From: Bradyrhizobium sp. SZCCT0231
GTDB taxonomy: Bacteria > Pseudomonadota > Alphaproteobacteria > Rhizobiales > Xanthobacteraceae
Assembly: GCF_018130245.1 (NCBI RefSeq)
Contig: NZ_JAFCKP010000008.1
Coordinates: 62,001-126,000, forward strand
Direction: 5' to 3'
DNA length: 64,000 bases
Shown: positions 8,533 through 17,631 of the stretch, piece after piece
How the letters are laid out: each line of letters starts with the position of its first letter
Position numbering within the stretch: the stretch's first letter is position 1
Program-made: the position numbers and the translations under genes
The notes under the pieces: model-generated
The model's database searches: none
Told to the model about the DNA's origin: nothing
The model's input: the letters and a program-made list of their open reading frames with translations, nothing else

Positions 8533-8732
8533 GGCGCGAACGCTAGCCTCTTACTCGGGTACATAAAAGTAACGATTAAGACTCTATTTAGGTTCGAGGG
8601 TGGAAGTCAAATCAGCGCCAAAGCGGCAGCTCACCTAATTGGAATCGCTTGGGAATCGGGCACGCCGCGGCGCGCCGCGGGGAAGACCGGGCGGCGGCTC
8701 GATGTCAGCAGGTCAGGGAAGGGCCCGGCGGC

Positions 8733-9674
8733 TCAGCCGTGCACGATCGCCTTTTCGATCATGCAATGGATGCCCTTGGCGCCGTTGACGGTCTGGGTCA
8801 CCCGGAGATCGGCGGCCAGGCTGCACAGCGTGTAGGCATCCTCGCGCGACAGATTTCGCGTCTCGCCGAGCAGCGCGATCATGTCGCGAAGCGCGCGCAC
8901 CACGCATTGGTCGAGATCGGGGTCCATCGCCATGGTCATGTAGTGCGTCGGCGTCTCGGCGCGGGGGTAGTCGAGCCTGAGGTCCTTGCGCAGCGTCAGG
9001 CGGAAGCGGCCCTGCAGCGCGGTCTCGATCGCGGTGACGCAGACCTCGCCGTCGCCCTGCACGCCATGGCCGTCGCCGCAGGAGAACATCGCGCCCGGCA
9101 CGAACACCGGCAGGTACAGCGTCGCGCCCGCGCCGAGCTCCTTGTTGTCGAGGTTGCCGCCCATCGCGCGCGGGATCAGCGAGGAGATGCGGCCCCAGGC
9201 TGGCGGTGGCGACACGCCCATCACGCCGAAGAACGGCTTGAGCGGCAGGTCGAGGCCCCACGGCATGCGGCCGGTCATCCGCGACCGGTCGAGCGGGATG
9301 TTCAGGATCCGCGTCTCGTGGAAATCGTCGGGCAGGGTCCCGGACAGCGGCTTGATCATGTTCCAGCCCCAATCCTGCCGGAGCTGAACGTCGAGGATCT
9401 CGACCGCGAGCACGTCGCCGGGCTCGGCGCCTTCGACAGCGATCGGACCGGTGAGGATGTGGCCCGGCAGCATGCGCTCGCTTTTGGCATGAACCTCGTG
9501 CATCTCGGGCGGAATGTGAAATTTGTCGCGATCGGGCAGCATGTCGGGTCCGCCGCTGATGGTGTCGACCGTCACCTCATCGCTGCTGGCAATGGTGAGG
9601 ACGGGCTGAAGCGCGGCTTCGAAGAAGCCCCAATGGCAGGTTTCGGGGCTGGAATGCAGGTGATGATGGGTCAT
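8733..9674 (-). CDS. acetamidase/formamidase family protein
   Basis: This 313-residue FmdA/AmdA-type protein would hydrolyse formamide or acetamide to the acid and ammonia. Visible features are GDVLAVEILDVQ (beta-rich N-terminal half), PFFGVMGVSPP, the conserved MGGNLDNKELGAGATLYLPV with the metal/active-site Asp, and FSCGDGHGVQGDGEVCVTAIET with CGDGHxxQGDGE, all diagnostic. It is shorter than the 400-residue FmdA and so belongs to the shorter acetamidase branch. ATG 9674 starts MTHHHLHSS, a natural His-rich start. It stands alone, so regulation is not visible. Confidence 0.92.
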   Translation of the reverse strand: MTHHHLHSSPETCHWGFFEAALQPVLTIASSDEVTVDTISGGPDMLPDRDKFHIPPEMHEVHAKSERMLPGHILTGPIAVEGAEPGDVLAVEILDVQLRQDWGWNMIKPLSGTLPDDFHETRILNIPLDRSRMTGRMPWGLDLPLKPFFGVMGVSPPPAWGRISSLIPRAMGGNLDNKELGAGATLYLPVFVPGAMFSCGDGHGVQGDGEVCVTAIETALQGRFRLTLRKDLRLDYPRAETPTHYMTMAMDPDLDQCVVRALRDMIALLGETRNLSREDAYTLCSLAADLRVTQTVNGAKGIHCMIEKAIVHG

Positions 9675-9806
9675 TTGCCGCGTCCGCTTGGTTTCATCGG
9701 CCGCGGGCTTGACCCAACGATCGATCCTCTTTCAAGAAGATTTCTGAAGATGGCGGGGCCGGTCAAGCCCTGAACCGACAGGCCAGATGATTTCAGCGAG
9801 GCTCCC

Positions 9807-10610
9807 CTGTTTTTCGTTCTTTCCAAGACCCTGGGCACCGCGCTGCTGCCGATCAATCTCCTGGTCGAGCTCGGAATCCTGTCTGTCGTGCTGATGGCGA
9901 CGCGCTTTGCCACGTTCGGCCGCAGGCTTGCCGTGACCACGCTGGTGCTGCTGGCGCTCGCGGCGTTCTCGCCGCTCGGCAGTCTTCTGATCTATCCGCT
10001 GGAGTCGCGCTTCCCGGCGTGGGATCCGTCGCGTGGTGCGCCCGACGGCATCATCGTGCTCGGCGGCTCGGTCGACACCGATCTGTCGGCGGCGCATCGC
10101 ACGCCGGTCGTCGCACACGCGGCCGATCGCCTGTTCGCGCCGGCCGAGCTCGCGCGCCGCTATCCGAACGCGCGCATCGTCTTCACCGGAGGCACAGCGA
10201 ACCTGGTTTCGACCGAGGCGAAGGAGGCCGACTATTCCGCGCCGATCCTGGAGAACCTCGGCATAGCGAAGGACCGCCTGATCCTCGAACGTGACTCCCG
10301 CAACACCTGGGAGAATGCGATCTTCACCAAGAAATTGGTGTCACCAAAGCCGGGCGAGCGCTGGCTCCTGGTGACGTCGGCCTTCCACATGCCGCGCTCG
10401 ATGGGGATCTTCCGCAAGGCCGGATTCGACGTCGAGGCGTATCCCGTGGACTGGCGGATGGGGGAACGCGACGATCTGTTCTCCTTCACGAACATGGGGG
10501 CTGACGGGCTGGGCCGAACGGAAGTCGCCGTCCGCGAGTGGATCGGCCTCGTGGCTTACCGCCTGATGGGCAGGACCGGCGAGTTGCTTCCGGGACCGGG
10601 CAAGGACTAG
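9807..10610 (+). CDS. YdcF/DUF218 family membrane protein, probable CTG start
   Basis: DUF218 proteins (YdcF, SanA, ElyC) act in envelope metabolism. The C-terminal DUF218 domain shows GIIVLGGSVDTD, FTGGTANLVS, ERDSRNTWENA and VTSAFHMPRSMGIFRKAG. The first ATG/GTG (9888) would cut off half of the N-terminal membrane region. The same frame reads FFVLSKTLGTALLPINLL, the expected YdcF N-terminus, directly after CTG 9807. GAGG lies five bases upstream, and no ATG, GTG or TTG occurs between there and the in-frame stop at 9771. I therefore place the start at CTG 9807 (267 residues, two N-terminal membrane segments). Confidence 0.85.
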   Translation: MFFVLSKTLGTALLPINLLVELGILSVVLMATRFATFGRRLAVTTLVLLALAAFSPLGSLLIYPLESRFPAWDPSRGAPDGIIVLGGSVDTDLSAAHRTPVVAHAADRLFAPAELARRYPNARIVFTGGTANLVSTEAKEADYSAPILENLGIAKDRLILERDSRNTWENAIFTKKLVSPKPGERWLLVTSAFHMPRSMGIFRKAGFDVEAYPVDWRMGERDDLFSFTNMGADGLGRTEVAVREWIGLVAYRLMGRTGELLPGPGKD

Positions 10611-10662
10611 AACGAGGCACCAAGACAAGAACCGGCGCGCGATCGCCGGCGCGGAGGAAGCC

Positions 10663-11445
10663 ATGCAGCAGCGGAGTGCAGATACGATCGATCCTGCCGG
10701 CCTCGTCGCCGATCTCAACAGTCTGCTGCGGCTGAAGACGAACGCGATCGGCATGAAGTTGTTCGCGAGCGTCGCAGAGATGGAGGCGATCCCGAAGATC
10801 CGTCGCCCGAACGCAATCCACACCACCGACCAGATCGTCAGCATGGCCGCGCGCCTGGGCTGGACCGTCGGCATCACCGCCGACGATCTCGTTGGAGCGC
10901 AATGCCGCGCGGTGATCGGGCTCAACCCCCAGGACGACAAATGGCTCGCCGGCGAAAACTATGTCGGCGTCTGGCATGGTACCGCAGAGGATGCGCGCAA
11001 GCGCCAGGAGGCGCTGGACGTGGTTCCGTTCGGACAGTATCAGGCGCTCGCCGTCAGTCCGCTGGCGAGCGGCCGGCTCGATCCGCCCGACATCTGCCTC
11101 GTCTATGCGACGCCGGGGCAAATGATCATCCTGATCAATGGGCTGCAATATACCGGCTACAAGAAATTCGAATGGGGCGTGGTCGGCGAGACCGCGTGCG
11201 CGGATTCCTGGGGGCGGGCGCTCAAGACCGGGGAGCCCAGCCTGTCCTTGCCATGCTATGCCGAACGGCGCTATGGCGGCGTGCCGGACGAGGAGATGCT
11301 GATGGCGTTGAAGCCCTCGCATCTCGCCAAGGCGATCGAAGGCATGAAGGCGCTGGCGAAGAACGGCCTGCGCTACCCGATCCCGCCCTATGGCATTCAA
11401 AGCGACGTCCGTGCCGGCATGGGCGTGAGTTACGCGAAGAAGTAA
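10663..11445 (+). CDS. DUF169 domain-containing protein
   Basis: This 260-residue protein spans a DUF169 domain: LNSLLRLKTNAIGMKLF at the N-terminus, then CRAVIGL, PDICLVYATPGQMIILINGLQYTG in separate blocks, and a Cys-containing CADSWGRAL and LPCYAERRYG. The family is common beside redox or cofactor genes but has no settled biochemical role; conserved Cys residues suggest metal or heme-like ligand binding (inference). ATG 10663 follows GGAGGAAGCC. It lies nine bases before the saccharopine-dehydrogenase-like gene and is almost certainly cotranscribed with it. Confidence 0.88.
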   Translation: MQQRSADTIDPAGLVADLNSLLRLKTNAIGMKLFASVAEMEAIPKIRRPNAIHTTDQIVSMAARLGWTVGITADDLVGAQCRAVIGLNPQDDKWLAGENYVGVWHGTAEDARKRQEALDVVPFGQYQALAVSPLASGRLDPPDICLVYATPGQMIILINGLQYTGYKKFEWGVVGETACADSWGRALKTGEPSLSLPCYAERRYGGVPDEEMLMALKPSHLAKAIEGMKALAKNGLRYPIPPYGIQSDVRAGMGVSYAKK

Positions 11446-11454
11446 AGGCCGATC

Positions 11455-12633
11455 ATGAGCTCTGCGAAATTCGACATCGTCGTCTACGGCGCGACCGGTT
11501 TCACCGGCCAGCTCGTCGCCGAATATCTGGCGGCGCATTACAAGGACGACAAGGCGCTGAAATGGGCGATGGCGGGACGCAGCCTCGACAAGCTGAAATC
11601 GGTGCGCGATGCGATTCGCGCGCCCGCCGACACGCCGCTGATCGTGGCGGATGCGTCGGATGCGGCGTCGCTGAAGGCGATGGTGGCGCAGACGAAGTCG
11701 GTGATCACGACGGTCGGTCCGTACCAATTCTACGGCGAGGACCTGCTCGCGGCCTGCGTCGCTGCGGGTGCAGACTATTTCGATCTCTGCGGCGAGCCGG
11801 TGTGGATGCGGCAGATGATCGACAAGTACGAGGCGGCGGCCAAGGCGAGCGGGGCGCGCATCGTGTTTTCCTGCGGGTATGATTCCGTGCCGTTCGAGCT
11901 TGGCACCTTCTTCGTGCAGGAAGAGGCGAGGCGCGTGTTCGGCGCGCCGGCCGCACGCGTGAAAGGCCGCGTGCGCGACATGCGCGGCACGCTGTCCGGC
12001 GGCACCGCGGCGAGCGCGAAAGCGACCTTCGACGCCGTCGCCAAGGACCTCAGCCTCGTCGCCATCCTCAACGATCACTTCGCGCTGACGCCGGGCTTCA
12101 CCGGTCCGAAGCAGCCGAAGGGCAACAGGGCGGTCTTCGAGGAGGACCTGCAATCCTGGGCCGCGCCGTTCATGATGGCGCTGATCAACACCCGCAACGT
12201 CCATCGCTCCAACATGCTGATGGGCTTTCCCTACGGGAAGGAGTTCGTCTACGACGAGATGGTTTTGACCGGCCCCGGCGAGAAGGGCGAGGCCAACGCC
12301 AAGCGCGTGATGGCGGCCAATGCCGAGAAGACCGGCCCGAACGCGCCGAAGCCGGGCGAGGGGCCCTCGAAGGAAGAGCGCGAGAAGGGCCTGTTCAATC
12401 TGCTCTATGTCGCGATCGCGCCTGATGGCCGCATGGTCCGCGCCGGCGTCACCGGCGACCGCGATCCCGGCTACGGCTCGACCTCCAAGATGATCTCCGA
12501 ATGCGCGATCTGCCTGCTGCGCGATGCGACGGACGTTCCAGCCGGCTTCTGGACCCCGGGTGCAGCCATGCAGCACAAGCTGATCAAGCGGCTGCAGGAC
12601 AATGCGGGGCTGACGTTCAGGGTGGAAGGCTAA
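11455..12633 (+). CDS. saccharopine dehydrogenase NADP-binding domain protein (trans-acting enoyl reductase-like)
   Basis: This 392-residue oxidoreductase has an N-terminal Rossmann fold (IVVYGATGFTGQLVAEYL, then MAGRSLDKL), VGPYQFYGEDLLAAC and DLCGEPVWMRQMI, typical of the saccharopine dehydrogenase-like/mycobacterial trans-enoyl reductase group. The central part (CGYDSVPFELGTFFV) and C-terminal GYGSTSKMISECA are conserved in that group. The substrate is probably a lipid or acyl thioester rather than saccharopine. It forms a two-gene unit with the DUF169 gene. A dispersed palindromic repeat follows its stop by about 20 bases. Confidence 0.88.
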   Translation: MSSAKFDIVVYGATGFTGQLVAEYLAAHYKDDKALKWAMAGRSLDKLKSVRDAIRAPADTPLIVADASDAASLKAMVAQTKSVITTVGPYQFYGEDLLAACVAAGADYFDLCGEPVWMRQMIDKYEAAAKASGARIVFSCGYDSVPFELGTFFVQEEARRVFGAPAARVKGRVRDMRGTLSGGTAASAKATFDAVAKDLSLVAILNDHFALTPGFTGPKQPKGNRAVFEEDLQSWAAPFMMALINTRNVHRSNMLMGFPYGKEFVYDEMVLTGPGEKGEANAKRVMAANAEKTGPNAPKPGEGPSKEEREKGLFNLLYVAIAPDGRMVRAGVTGDRDPGYGSTSKMISECAICLLRDATDVPAGFWTPGAAMQHKLIKRLQDNAGLTFRVEG

Positions 12634-12655
12634 CTGTCGTCCGGCTTGCAAGCTG

Positions 12656-12749
12656 CCGTAGGGTGGGCAAAGCGAAGCGTGCCCACCACTTCATCGCGGT
12701 TGCGGAGAGATGGTGGGCACGGCGCGTTGCGCCTTTGCCCACCCTACGG
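12656..12749. repeat. dispersed palindromic repeat, GTAGGGTGGGCAAAG family
   Basis: Outer arms CCGTAGGGTGGGCAAAG and CTTTGCCCACCCTACGG are perfect inverted repeats. Inner arms GTGCCCACCA and TGGTGGGCAC form a second hairpin. The same family recurs at 21339-21432 and, in diverged form, at 38703-38786. Placed between convergent genes, it may act as a transcript end. Confidence 0.88.
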
Positions 12750-12763
12750 CAGTGTTCGTGCCG

Positions 12764-13960
12764 CTACACCGCCCGCGCGTCATACGCGTACATGAACTCC
12801 ATGCCCTTGGCCCCGAGCGGCAGCAGCCATTTCAGCATCCGGTTGCGCATCCAGGCGCCGGTGGCGCTGAACTCGCGCTTGCTGTTGCCGTTGCGGCGCG
12901 CCATCGCGACGATCTTCTCGGTGCGCGGGCGGCGCTCGGCCTCGAAGGCCTGGAAGGTGGCGCCGAGCTCCTGCCGCTCCTGCATCAGGCGCGCGAGCCG
13001 CATCGCGTCCTCCAGCGCCAGCGAGGCGCCCTGGCCGGCGTGAGGGCTGGTTGCGTGCGCGGCATCGCCGATCAACAGCGAGCGCTTGCGCGACCAGGTC
13101 GGCAGGGTCGCGACGTCGAGCGTGTCGGTGACGACGATGTTCTCGGCCGCTTCGATGATGGCAGGGATCGGATCGTGCCAGCCGCGGTGGAAGCCGCGCA
13201 GATGCTGCTTCAGAGTGGCGTGATCGAGCGCGCGGAACATCGCCGCGTCCATGTCGTGCGCGGGCTGCGTGCTCCACCACATCACGCCGTCGTTCGGATC
13301 GGGGCTGCAATGGCCGTAGCCGAAGAAGCCGCTTTGTCCGAACGTGGTCTCGACGTGCCGTCCGATCGGCCTTCCGTCGAGCACGGCGTGCGGCACGAAG
13401 CCGCCGAAGCCGATCAGGCCGGTGTCGAACGGCTGCGGTCCGTCCGGCACGACCTGGCGGCGCACGACCGAGTGCACGCCGTCGGCGCCGATCAGGAAAT
13501 CGCCTTCGGCCGTGGTGCCGTCGGCGAAGTAGGCGATGATCGGCTGGTCGCCGCGATCCTCGACCTTGATCAGCCGCTTCTCGAAATAGAGCGAGACGCT
13601 GGCGCACCAGGCCTTGTCGATCAGGATCTCGTTCAGCGTGGCGCGGGAGATGTTGACCGCGGGCTGGCCGAAGCGCCGCGCCAAATCGCGGTTGATCGAG
13701 CCGAGCTTCTCGCCGCCTTGCGAATAGAAGTCGAAGGCTTCCGCGACCGAGCCACGGCTGATGAGCTCGTTGGCGAGCCCGATCTCGTCCATGACATGCA
13801 TGCCGTTCGGCGCGATCTGCAGGCCGCCGCCGATACCTTTCGAATAAGGCCACGCCTCGTAGATCGCGGACTCGATGCCGGCGCGGCGCAGCAGGATGGC
13901 GGCGACGGGCCCGGCGATGCCGGCACCGATGATCAGGGCCTTGCGGGGGCGGCTGGACAT
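12764..13960 (-). CDS. FAD-dependent aromatic-ring-type monooxygenase
   Basis: This 398-residue class A flavoprotein monooxygenase has the FAD dinucleotide fold ALIIGAGIAGPVAAILLRRAG at its N-terminus, the DG motif GADGVHSVVR around residue 160 and the GD motif LLIGDAAHATSPHAGQG near residue 290. These are the three diagnostic motifs for NAD(P)H-dependent hydroxylases. The substrate is unknown; salicylate- or hydroxybenzoate-like compounds are common for the family. It diverges from a MarR regulator around a near-perfect palindrome, so induction by its aromatic substrate is a reasonable inference. Confidence 0.93.
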   Translation of the reverse strand: MSSRPRKALIIGAGIAGPVAAILLRRAGIESAIYEAWPYSKGIGGGLQIAPNGMHVMDEIGLANELISRGSVAEAFDFYSQGGEKLGSINRDLARRFGQPAVNISRATLNEILIDKAWCASVSLYFEKRLIKVEDRGDQPIIAYFADGTTAEGDFLIGADGVHSVVRRQVVPDGPQPFDTGLIGFGGFVPHAVLDGRPIGRHVETTFGQSGFFGYGHCSPDPNDGVMWWSTQPAHDMDAAMFRALDHATLKQHLRGFHRGWHDPIPAIIEAAENIVVTDTLDVATLPTWSRKRSLLIGDAAHATSPHAGQGASLALEDAMRLARLMQERQELGATFQAFEAERRPRTEKIVAMARRNGNSKREFSATGAWMRNRMLKWLLPLGAKGMEFMYAYDARAV

Positions 13961-14001
13961 GGCTTGCTCCCAACGTTTCCGTGGTGCTAGGAGAAATTAC
14001 G

Positions 14002-14022
14002 GTCGCTAAATCTCTTAGCGAC
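14002..14022. promoter_or_regulatory. palindromic MarR operator
   Basis: GTCGCTAA (14002-14009) and TTAGCGAC (14015-14022) are perfect 8-bp arms around ATCTC. The site lies in the 96-bp divergent region between the monooxygenase and the MarR gene, and its size fits a MarR dimer. It could control both genes. Confidence 0.72.
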
Positions 14023-14056
14023 TAAGATATATATCGAGTAAGAGAAGAGGCCGGTC

Positions 14057-14584
14057 TTGTCAAGGACGAAGGCGCGCGCGGCGCTGTTGCAGGAGCTCGA
14101 GGAGGCGATGCGCAGGTCGTCGGCGCAGGGCGTGCTCTACGGCCAGACCGTTGCGAACGTTGCCGGAATTGCCAACTCCGACCTGGAATGCATGGACATC
14201 CTGTATCTCGAAGGCCGCGTCCCTGCGGGCCGGCTCGCCGAGGTCACGGGGCTCACGACCGGCGCCATCACCGGCGTGATCGACCGGCTCGAAAAGGCCG
14301 GCCTCGTGCGCCGCGAGCGGGACGAGGCCGATCGCCGCAAGGTCTTCATTGCCGTCGTGCCTGAGACGGCCATGAAGATCGGCCAGCTCTACGTGCCGAT
14401 GCAGCAGGCGATGGAAAAGGTGTTTGGCGCCTATTCGGACGAGGAGCTGCGCCTGCTGCTGCGCTTCGCCAATGAGGGCTACAAGGGCGTGCTCGCGGCA
14501 ACGGAAGCGCTGAAGAGCCTGCTCGATACGCCGCCGGAGAAGCGTCCCGATCTCAAGCTGAAGAAGCTTCGTCCGAACCCCTGA
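14057..14584 (+). CDS. MarR family transcriptional regulator
   Basis: This 175-residue MarR protein starts at TTG 14057, preceded by AGAGG six bases upstream. The winged helix is clear: DILYLEGRVPAGRLAEVTGLTTG, then AITGVIDRLEKAGLVRRERDEADRRKVF with the DxDRR wing. It probably represses the divergent flavin monooxygenase through the 14002-14022 palindrome. Its 3' end overlaps the convergent O-antigen-ligase-like gene by 32 bases, so the two transcripts are antisense over that stretch. Confidence 0.92.
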   Translation: MSRTKARAALLQELEEAMRRSSAQGVLYGQTVANVAGIANSDLECMDILYLEGRVPAGRLAEVTGLTTGAITGVIDRLEKAGLVRRERDEADRRKVFIAVVPETAMKIGQLYVPMQQAMEKVFGAYSDEELRLLLRFANEGYKGVLAATEALKSLLDTPPEKRPDLKLKKLRPNP

Positions 14585-15812
14585 TCTTGTAGATCTGCGC
14601 CGCCGCGATCATGCCCCACATCGTGCCCAGCATCATCCAGAAGTGCCGCCAGTGGTCGGTATCGATCACGAAGCTTTCGCCGACGGTGCCGAGGAAGGCG
14701 GAAAACACCGCGAGATAGGCGCGCTGCCACGGCACAGGGATGAAGATGTGGCGGAAGCCCATGATGACGGTGGTGAAGACCAGCGCGGGATAGCACACGC
14801 CGGAGAGCCAGCCGCCGGACATGAAGGCGTTGAGGTAGGAGTTGTGGGTGTCCTCGGGGAAGTAGCGGTGGAATTGCAGGGGGCCGATGCCGAATGGCAG
14901 GTCCAGCGCCATCTCTGCGCCGAGGATGTGGCGGCCGAACCGGCCGAAGCGGCCCTCGTCATAGCTCTGGTCGAAGCTCGCGCGCTGCTTGAACATCTCG
15001 GCGGTGGAATCGAACGACAGCAGCACCGCGATCAGCGCCAGCCCCAGCACCGCGGCGACGATCGCCATGATGATGATGCGCGAGCGCTGCGCGTTGGTGC
15101 GGCTGGTCAGCACCATCAGCGCCAGCATGAAGGCGGAGGTCAGCACCAGCCCGCCCCAGGCGGCACGGGAGAAGGCAAGCAGGATCGCCAGCGACATGAT
15201 GCCGAAGGCGATGACGTTGCGAAAGGCCTTGGCCAATTTGTCGGAGACCACGCTCTGGAGCGCAAACAGCGCCGGCAGGATCAGGAAGGCGCCGAGCACG
15301 TTCGGGTCCTTGAACGTGCCGCGCGCGCGGCCGTAGAGCGTCAGGAGGTCGTTGCCGCCGGGAACCAGGTGGAAGTAGCCGGCGACCGCCAGCAGCGAGG
15401 CAACTATCGCGCCGACCACGAGGCCGCGGCGCAGCATGTCAAGTCGGGCCGCCGTGTCCTCCGAGGTGACCATGGCGAAGAACACCACGGTCACCGCCAT
15501 GTACCAGGAGGTCGCGATCCAGCTCACCACCTCGGGCTGCTCGAGCAGCGGGATCGCGCTGATGGTGTAGCCGACATTGAGCAGGATCAGCATCAACACC
15601 AGCGGCATCAGCACGAGCCGCAGGCGCAGGCCGGTGGCGAAGAAGGCGACGGTCGCGAGCAGCGTCGCGATCTCGTAGGGGCTCGGCTCGATGAAGACGA
15701 TGGCGCCGCAGGCACCGACCAGCCACACCAGCGCGCGCTGCAGCGCCAGCACGCCGGGGGCAGCCGGTGCGGCAACGTTCACTCCACCGGCTGTCGCCGC
15801 ATACGCCATCAC
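14553..15812 (-). CDS. O-antigen ligase/polymerase-like membrane protein (Wzy_C type)
   Basis: This 419-residue polytopic inner-membrane protein has about ten hydrophobic segments and a periplasmic loop with the family pattern GRARGTFKDPNVLGAFL and, later, RFGRHILGAEMALD, GIGPLQFHRYFPEDTHNSYLN, matching the EDTHNSYL-type motif of WaaL/Wzy_C proteins. It probably polymerises or ligates repeat units of the exopolysaccharide made by neighbouring genes. The 3' end overlaps the MarR gene convergently. Whether it is polymerase or ligase cannot be decided; its place in an EPS cluster favours polymerase. Confidence 0.85.
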   Translation of the reverse strand: MMAYAATAGGVNVAAPAAPGVLALQRALVWLVGACGAIVFIEPSPYEIATLLATVAFFATGLRLRLVLMPLVLMLILLNVGYTISAIPLLEQPEVVSWIATSWYMAVTVVFFAMVTSEDTAARLDMLRRGLVVGAIVASLLAVAGYFHLVPGGNDLLTLYGRARGTFKDPNVLGAFLILPALFALQSVVSDKLAKAFRNVIAFGIMSLAILLAFSRAAWGGLVLTSAFMLALMVLTSRTNAQRSRIIIMAIVAAVLGLALIAVLLSFDSTAEMFKQRASFDQSYDEGRFGRFGRHILGAEMALDLPFGIGPLQFHRYFPEDTHNSYLNAFMSGGWLSGVCYPALVFTTVIMGFRHIFIPVPWQRAYLAVFSAFLGTVGESFVIDTDHWRHFWMMLGTMWGMIAAAQIYKIRGSDEASSA

Positions 15813-15845
15813 ACGCTCACGCTACTCGCACGCCACACAACGCTG

Positions 15846-15951
15846 TCATCGCCCGGCTTGACCGGGCGATCCAGTACTCCGCGGCGCCCATTGCGCAGAA
15901 CAGCTGCCGCTGCGGCGTACTGGATGCCCCGGTCAAGCCGGGGCATGACGG
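15846..15951. repeat. dispersed palindromic repeat (TCATCGCCCGGCTTGACC family)
   Basis: The element contains a short hairpin, ATCGCCCGG-CTTGA-CCGGGCGAT, at the left and a related hairpin, TGCCCCGG-TCAAG-CCGGGGCA, at the right. CCAGTAC (left) and GTACTGG (right) pair as inner arms, and GCGGC-rich sequence fills the middle. This type is widespread between genes in Bradyrhizobium. It sits between two minus-strand EPS genes. Confidence 0.85.
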
Positions 15952-15962
15952 AGAAACTCAAT

Positions 15963-17513
15963 TCAATACGCGTTCTCGTTCTTGGTCAGCAGCGAGATCG
16001 GCGTCTTCAGGAGAATGTAGAGGTCGAACAGCACCGACCAGTTCTCGATGTAATAGAGGTCGAACTCGACGCGCTTCTGGATCTTCTCTTCGTTGTCGAT
16101 CTCGCCGCGCCAGCCGTTGATCTGGGCCCAGCCGGTGATGCCGGGCTTGACGCGGTGGCGGGCGAAATAGCCGTCGACGGCTTCGTCGAACAGGCGGCTC
16201 TGGAGCTTGCCCTGCACCGCATGCGGACGCGGGCCGACCAGCGAGAGGTTGCCGGAAAACACCACGTTGAAGAGCTGCGGCAGCTCGTCCAGGCTGGTCT
16301 TGCGGATGAAGCGGCCGACACGGGTGACGCGCGGATCGTTCTTGGTCACGACCTTCGAAGCGGTCGGGTCGGCCTGATGGTGGTACATCGAGCGGAACTT
16401 GTAGACGTCGATGCGCTCGTTGTTGAAGCCGAAACGCTTCTGGCAGAACAGCACCGGACCCGGGCTGTCGAGCTTCACCGCCAGCGCTACGAGGCCCATC
16501 ACCGGCAGGGCGGCGAGCAGCGCGAGGCTGCCGACGACGCGGTCGAACAGCCATTTCATCACCAGGTCCCAGTCGGTGATCGGCGCCTCGAACACGTCGA
16601 GCGTCGGCACCTCGCCGAGATAGGAATAGGAGCGGGGACGGAAGCGCAGCTTGTTGGTGTGCGCGGACAGGCGAATGTCGACCGGCAGCACCCAGAGCTT
16701 CTTCAGCATCTCCAGGATGCGCGTCTCCGCCGAGATCGGCAGCGCGAACAGCACGAGATCGACGCGGGTGCGGCGGGCGAACTCGACGATATCGTCGACC
16801 TTGCCGAGCTTGCGCGCGCCGGCGCAGGTGTCGAGCGCGCGGCTGTCGTTGCGGTCGTCGAACACGCCGAGCACGTGGATGTCGGAATCTTCCTGCGCCT
16901 TCAGCGCCTCGACCAGCTGCTCGCCGTTGCTGTCGGAGCCGACGATGATGGTGCGGCGGTCGAGCCGGCCCTGGCGCGCCCAGCCGCGCACCAGCGAGCG
17001 CAGCACCAGTCGCTCGGCCATCAGCGCGGCGAGCCCGAGGAAGTAGAAGGCGGCCAGCCACAGCCGCGAGATTTCGCTGCCGTATTTGGCGAAAAAGGAG
17101 ATGCCGATGAAGAGCAGGAAGACGAACGACCAGGACGAGATCATCCGCGTCATCTGCCGCAGCTGGCCGCGGAACAACTGCACCTGGTAGATGTCGGCGG
17201 CCTGGAAGCAGACCACGGCGGCCACCGCGACGGCGACGACCTCGGCCGGATAAACCCAGCTGAAGGCGCCGGACAGCGGCATGACATAGCCGACATAGAG
17301 TGCAATGCCGACGAGGCTCAGCAGCGCGAAATCGGCCAGGCGCACGAAACCGGCGATCACGATCGGCGAATAGGCGCGGGCGACCTTCTGGTTGACGACT
17401 TCGAGCGCCGCAGGCGAGAGCCGGCGACGGCGCTCCACAAAGGGCTGGTCAGCCGGCTTTGCCGCAGCGCTGGTCGCGGCATCGAGCATCGAGCGTGCGT
17501 TGAGCGGTTCCAC
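15963..17513 (-). CDS. undecaprenyl-phosphate glucose phosphotransferase
   Basis: This enzyme starts exopolysaccharide repeat-unit assembly by moving a hexose-1-phosphate from UDP-sugar to undecaprenyl phosphate. The N-terminal half has four or five membrane segments plus a CoA-binding-like fold ([14 protein letters not shown]). The C-terminal bacterial sugar-transferase domain has [33 protein letters not shown] and [15 protein letters not shown], all diagnostic. The frame extends to 17666; I choose GTG 17513 (516 residues) because upstream residues are not family-like and GGAC lies just upstream, but the start is uncertain. It is an early gene of the EPS cluster. Confidence 0.93.
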   Translation of the reverse strand: MEPLNARSMLDAATSAAAKPADQPFVERRRRLSPAALEVVNQKVARAYSPIVIAGFVRLADFALLSLVGIALYVGYVMPLSGAFSWVYPAEVVAVAVAAVVCFQAADIYQVQLFRGQLRQMTRMISSWSFVFLLFIGISFFAKYGSEISRLWLAAFYFLGLAALMAERLVLRSLVRGWARQGRLDRRTIIVGSDSNGEQLVEALKAQEDSDIHVLGVFDDRNDSRALDTCAGARKLGKVDDIVEFARRTRVDLVLFALPISAETRILEMLKKLWVLPVDIRLSAHTNKLRFRPRSYSYLGEVPTLDVFEAPITDWDLVMKWLFDRVVGSLALLAALPVMGLVALAVKLDSPGPVLFCQKRFGFNNERIDVYKFRSMYHHQADPTASKVVTKNDPRVTRVGRFIRKTSLDELPQLFNVVFSGNLSLVGPRPHAVQGKLQSRLFDEAVDGYFARHRVKPGITGWAQINGWRGEIDNEEKIQKRVEFDLYYIENWSVLFDLYILLKTPISLLTKNENAY

Positions 17514-17631
17514 GGGCGTCCACGTCCATTCCAAAACCCGCGGCACGGCCTTGCGCGCCCCGGGCAAGCATCCCCTGGCGCTTCGATTATCGAACAAATC
17601 GGAAGATTTTCTAAAGCGGCCGTAAGGGTGG

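Noticed and set aside
10486-12651. A 721-residue minus-strand frame opposite the DUF169 and saccharopine-dehydrogenase-like genes
   Set aside because: It crosses two recognisable genes and a gap without any start signal of its own.
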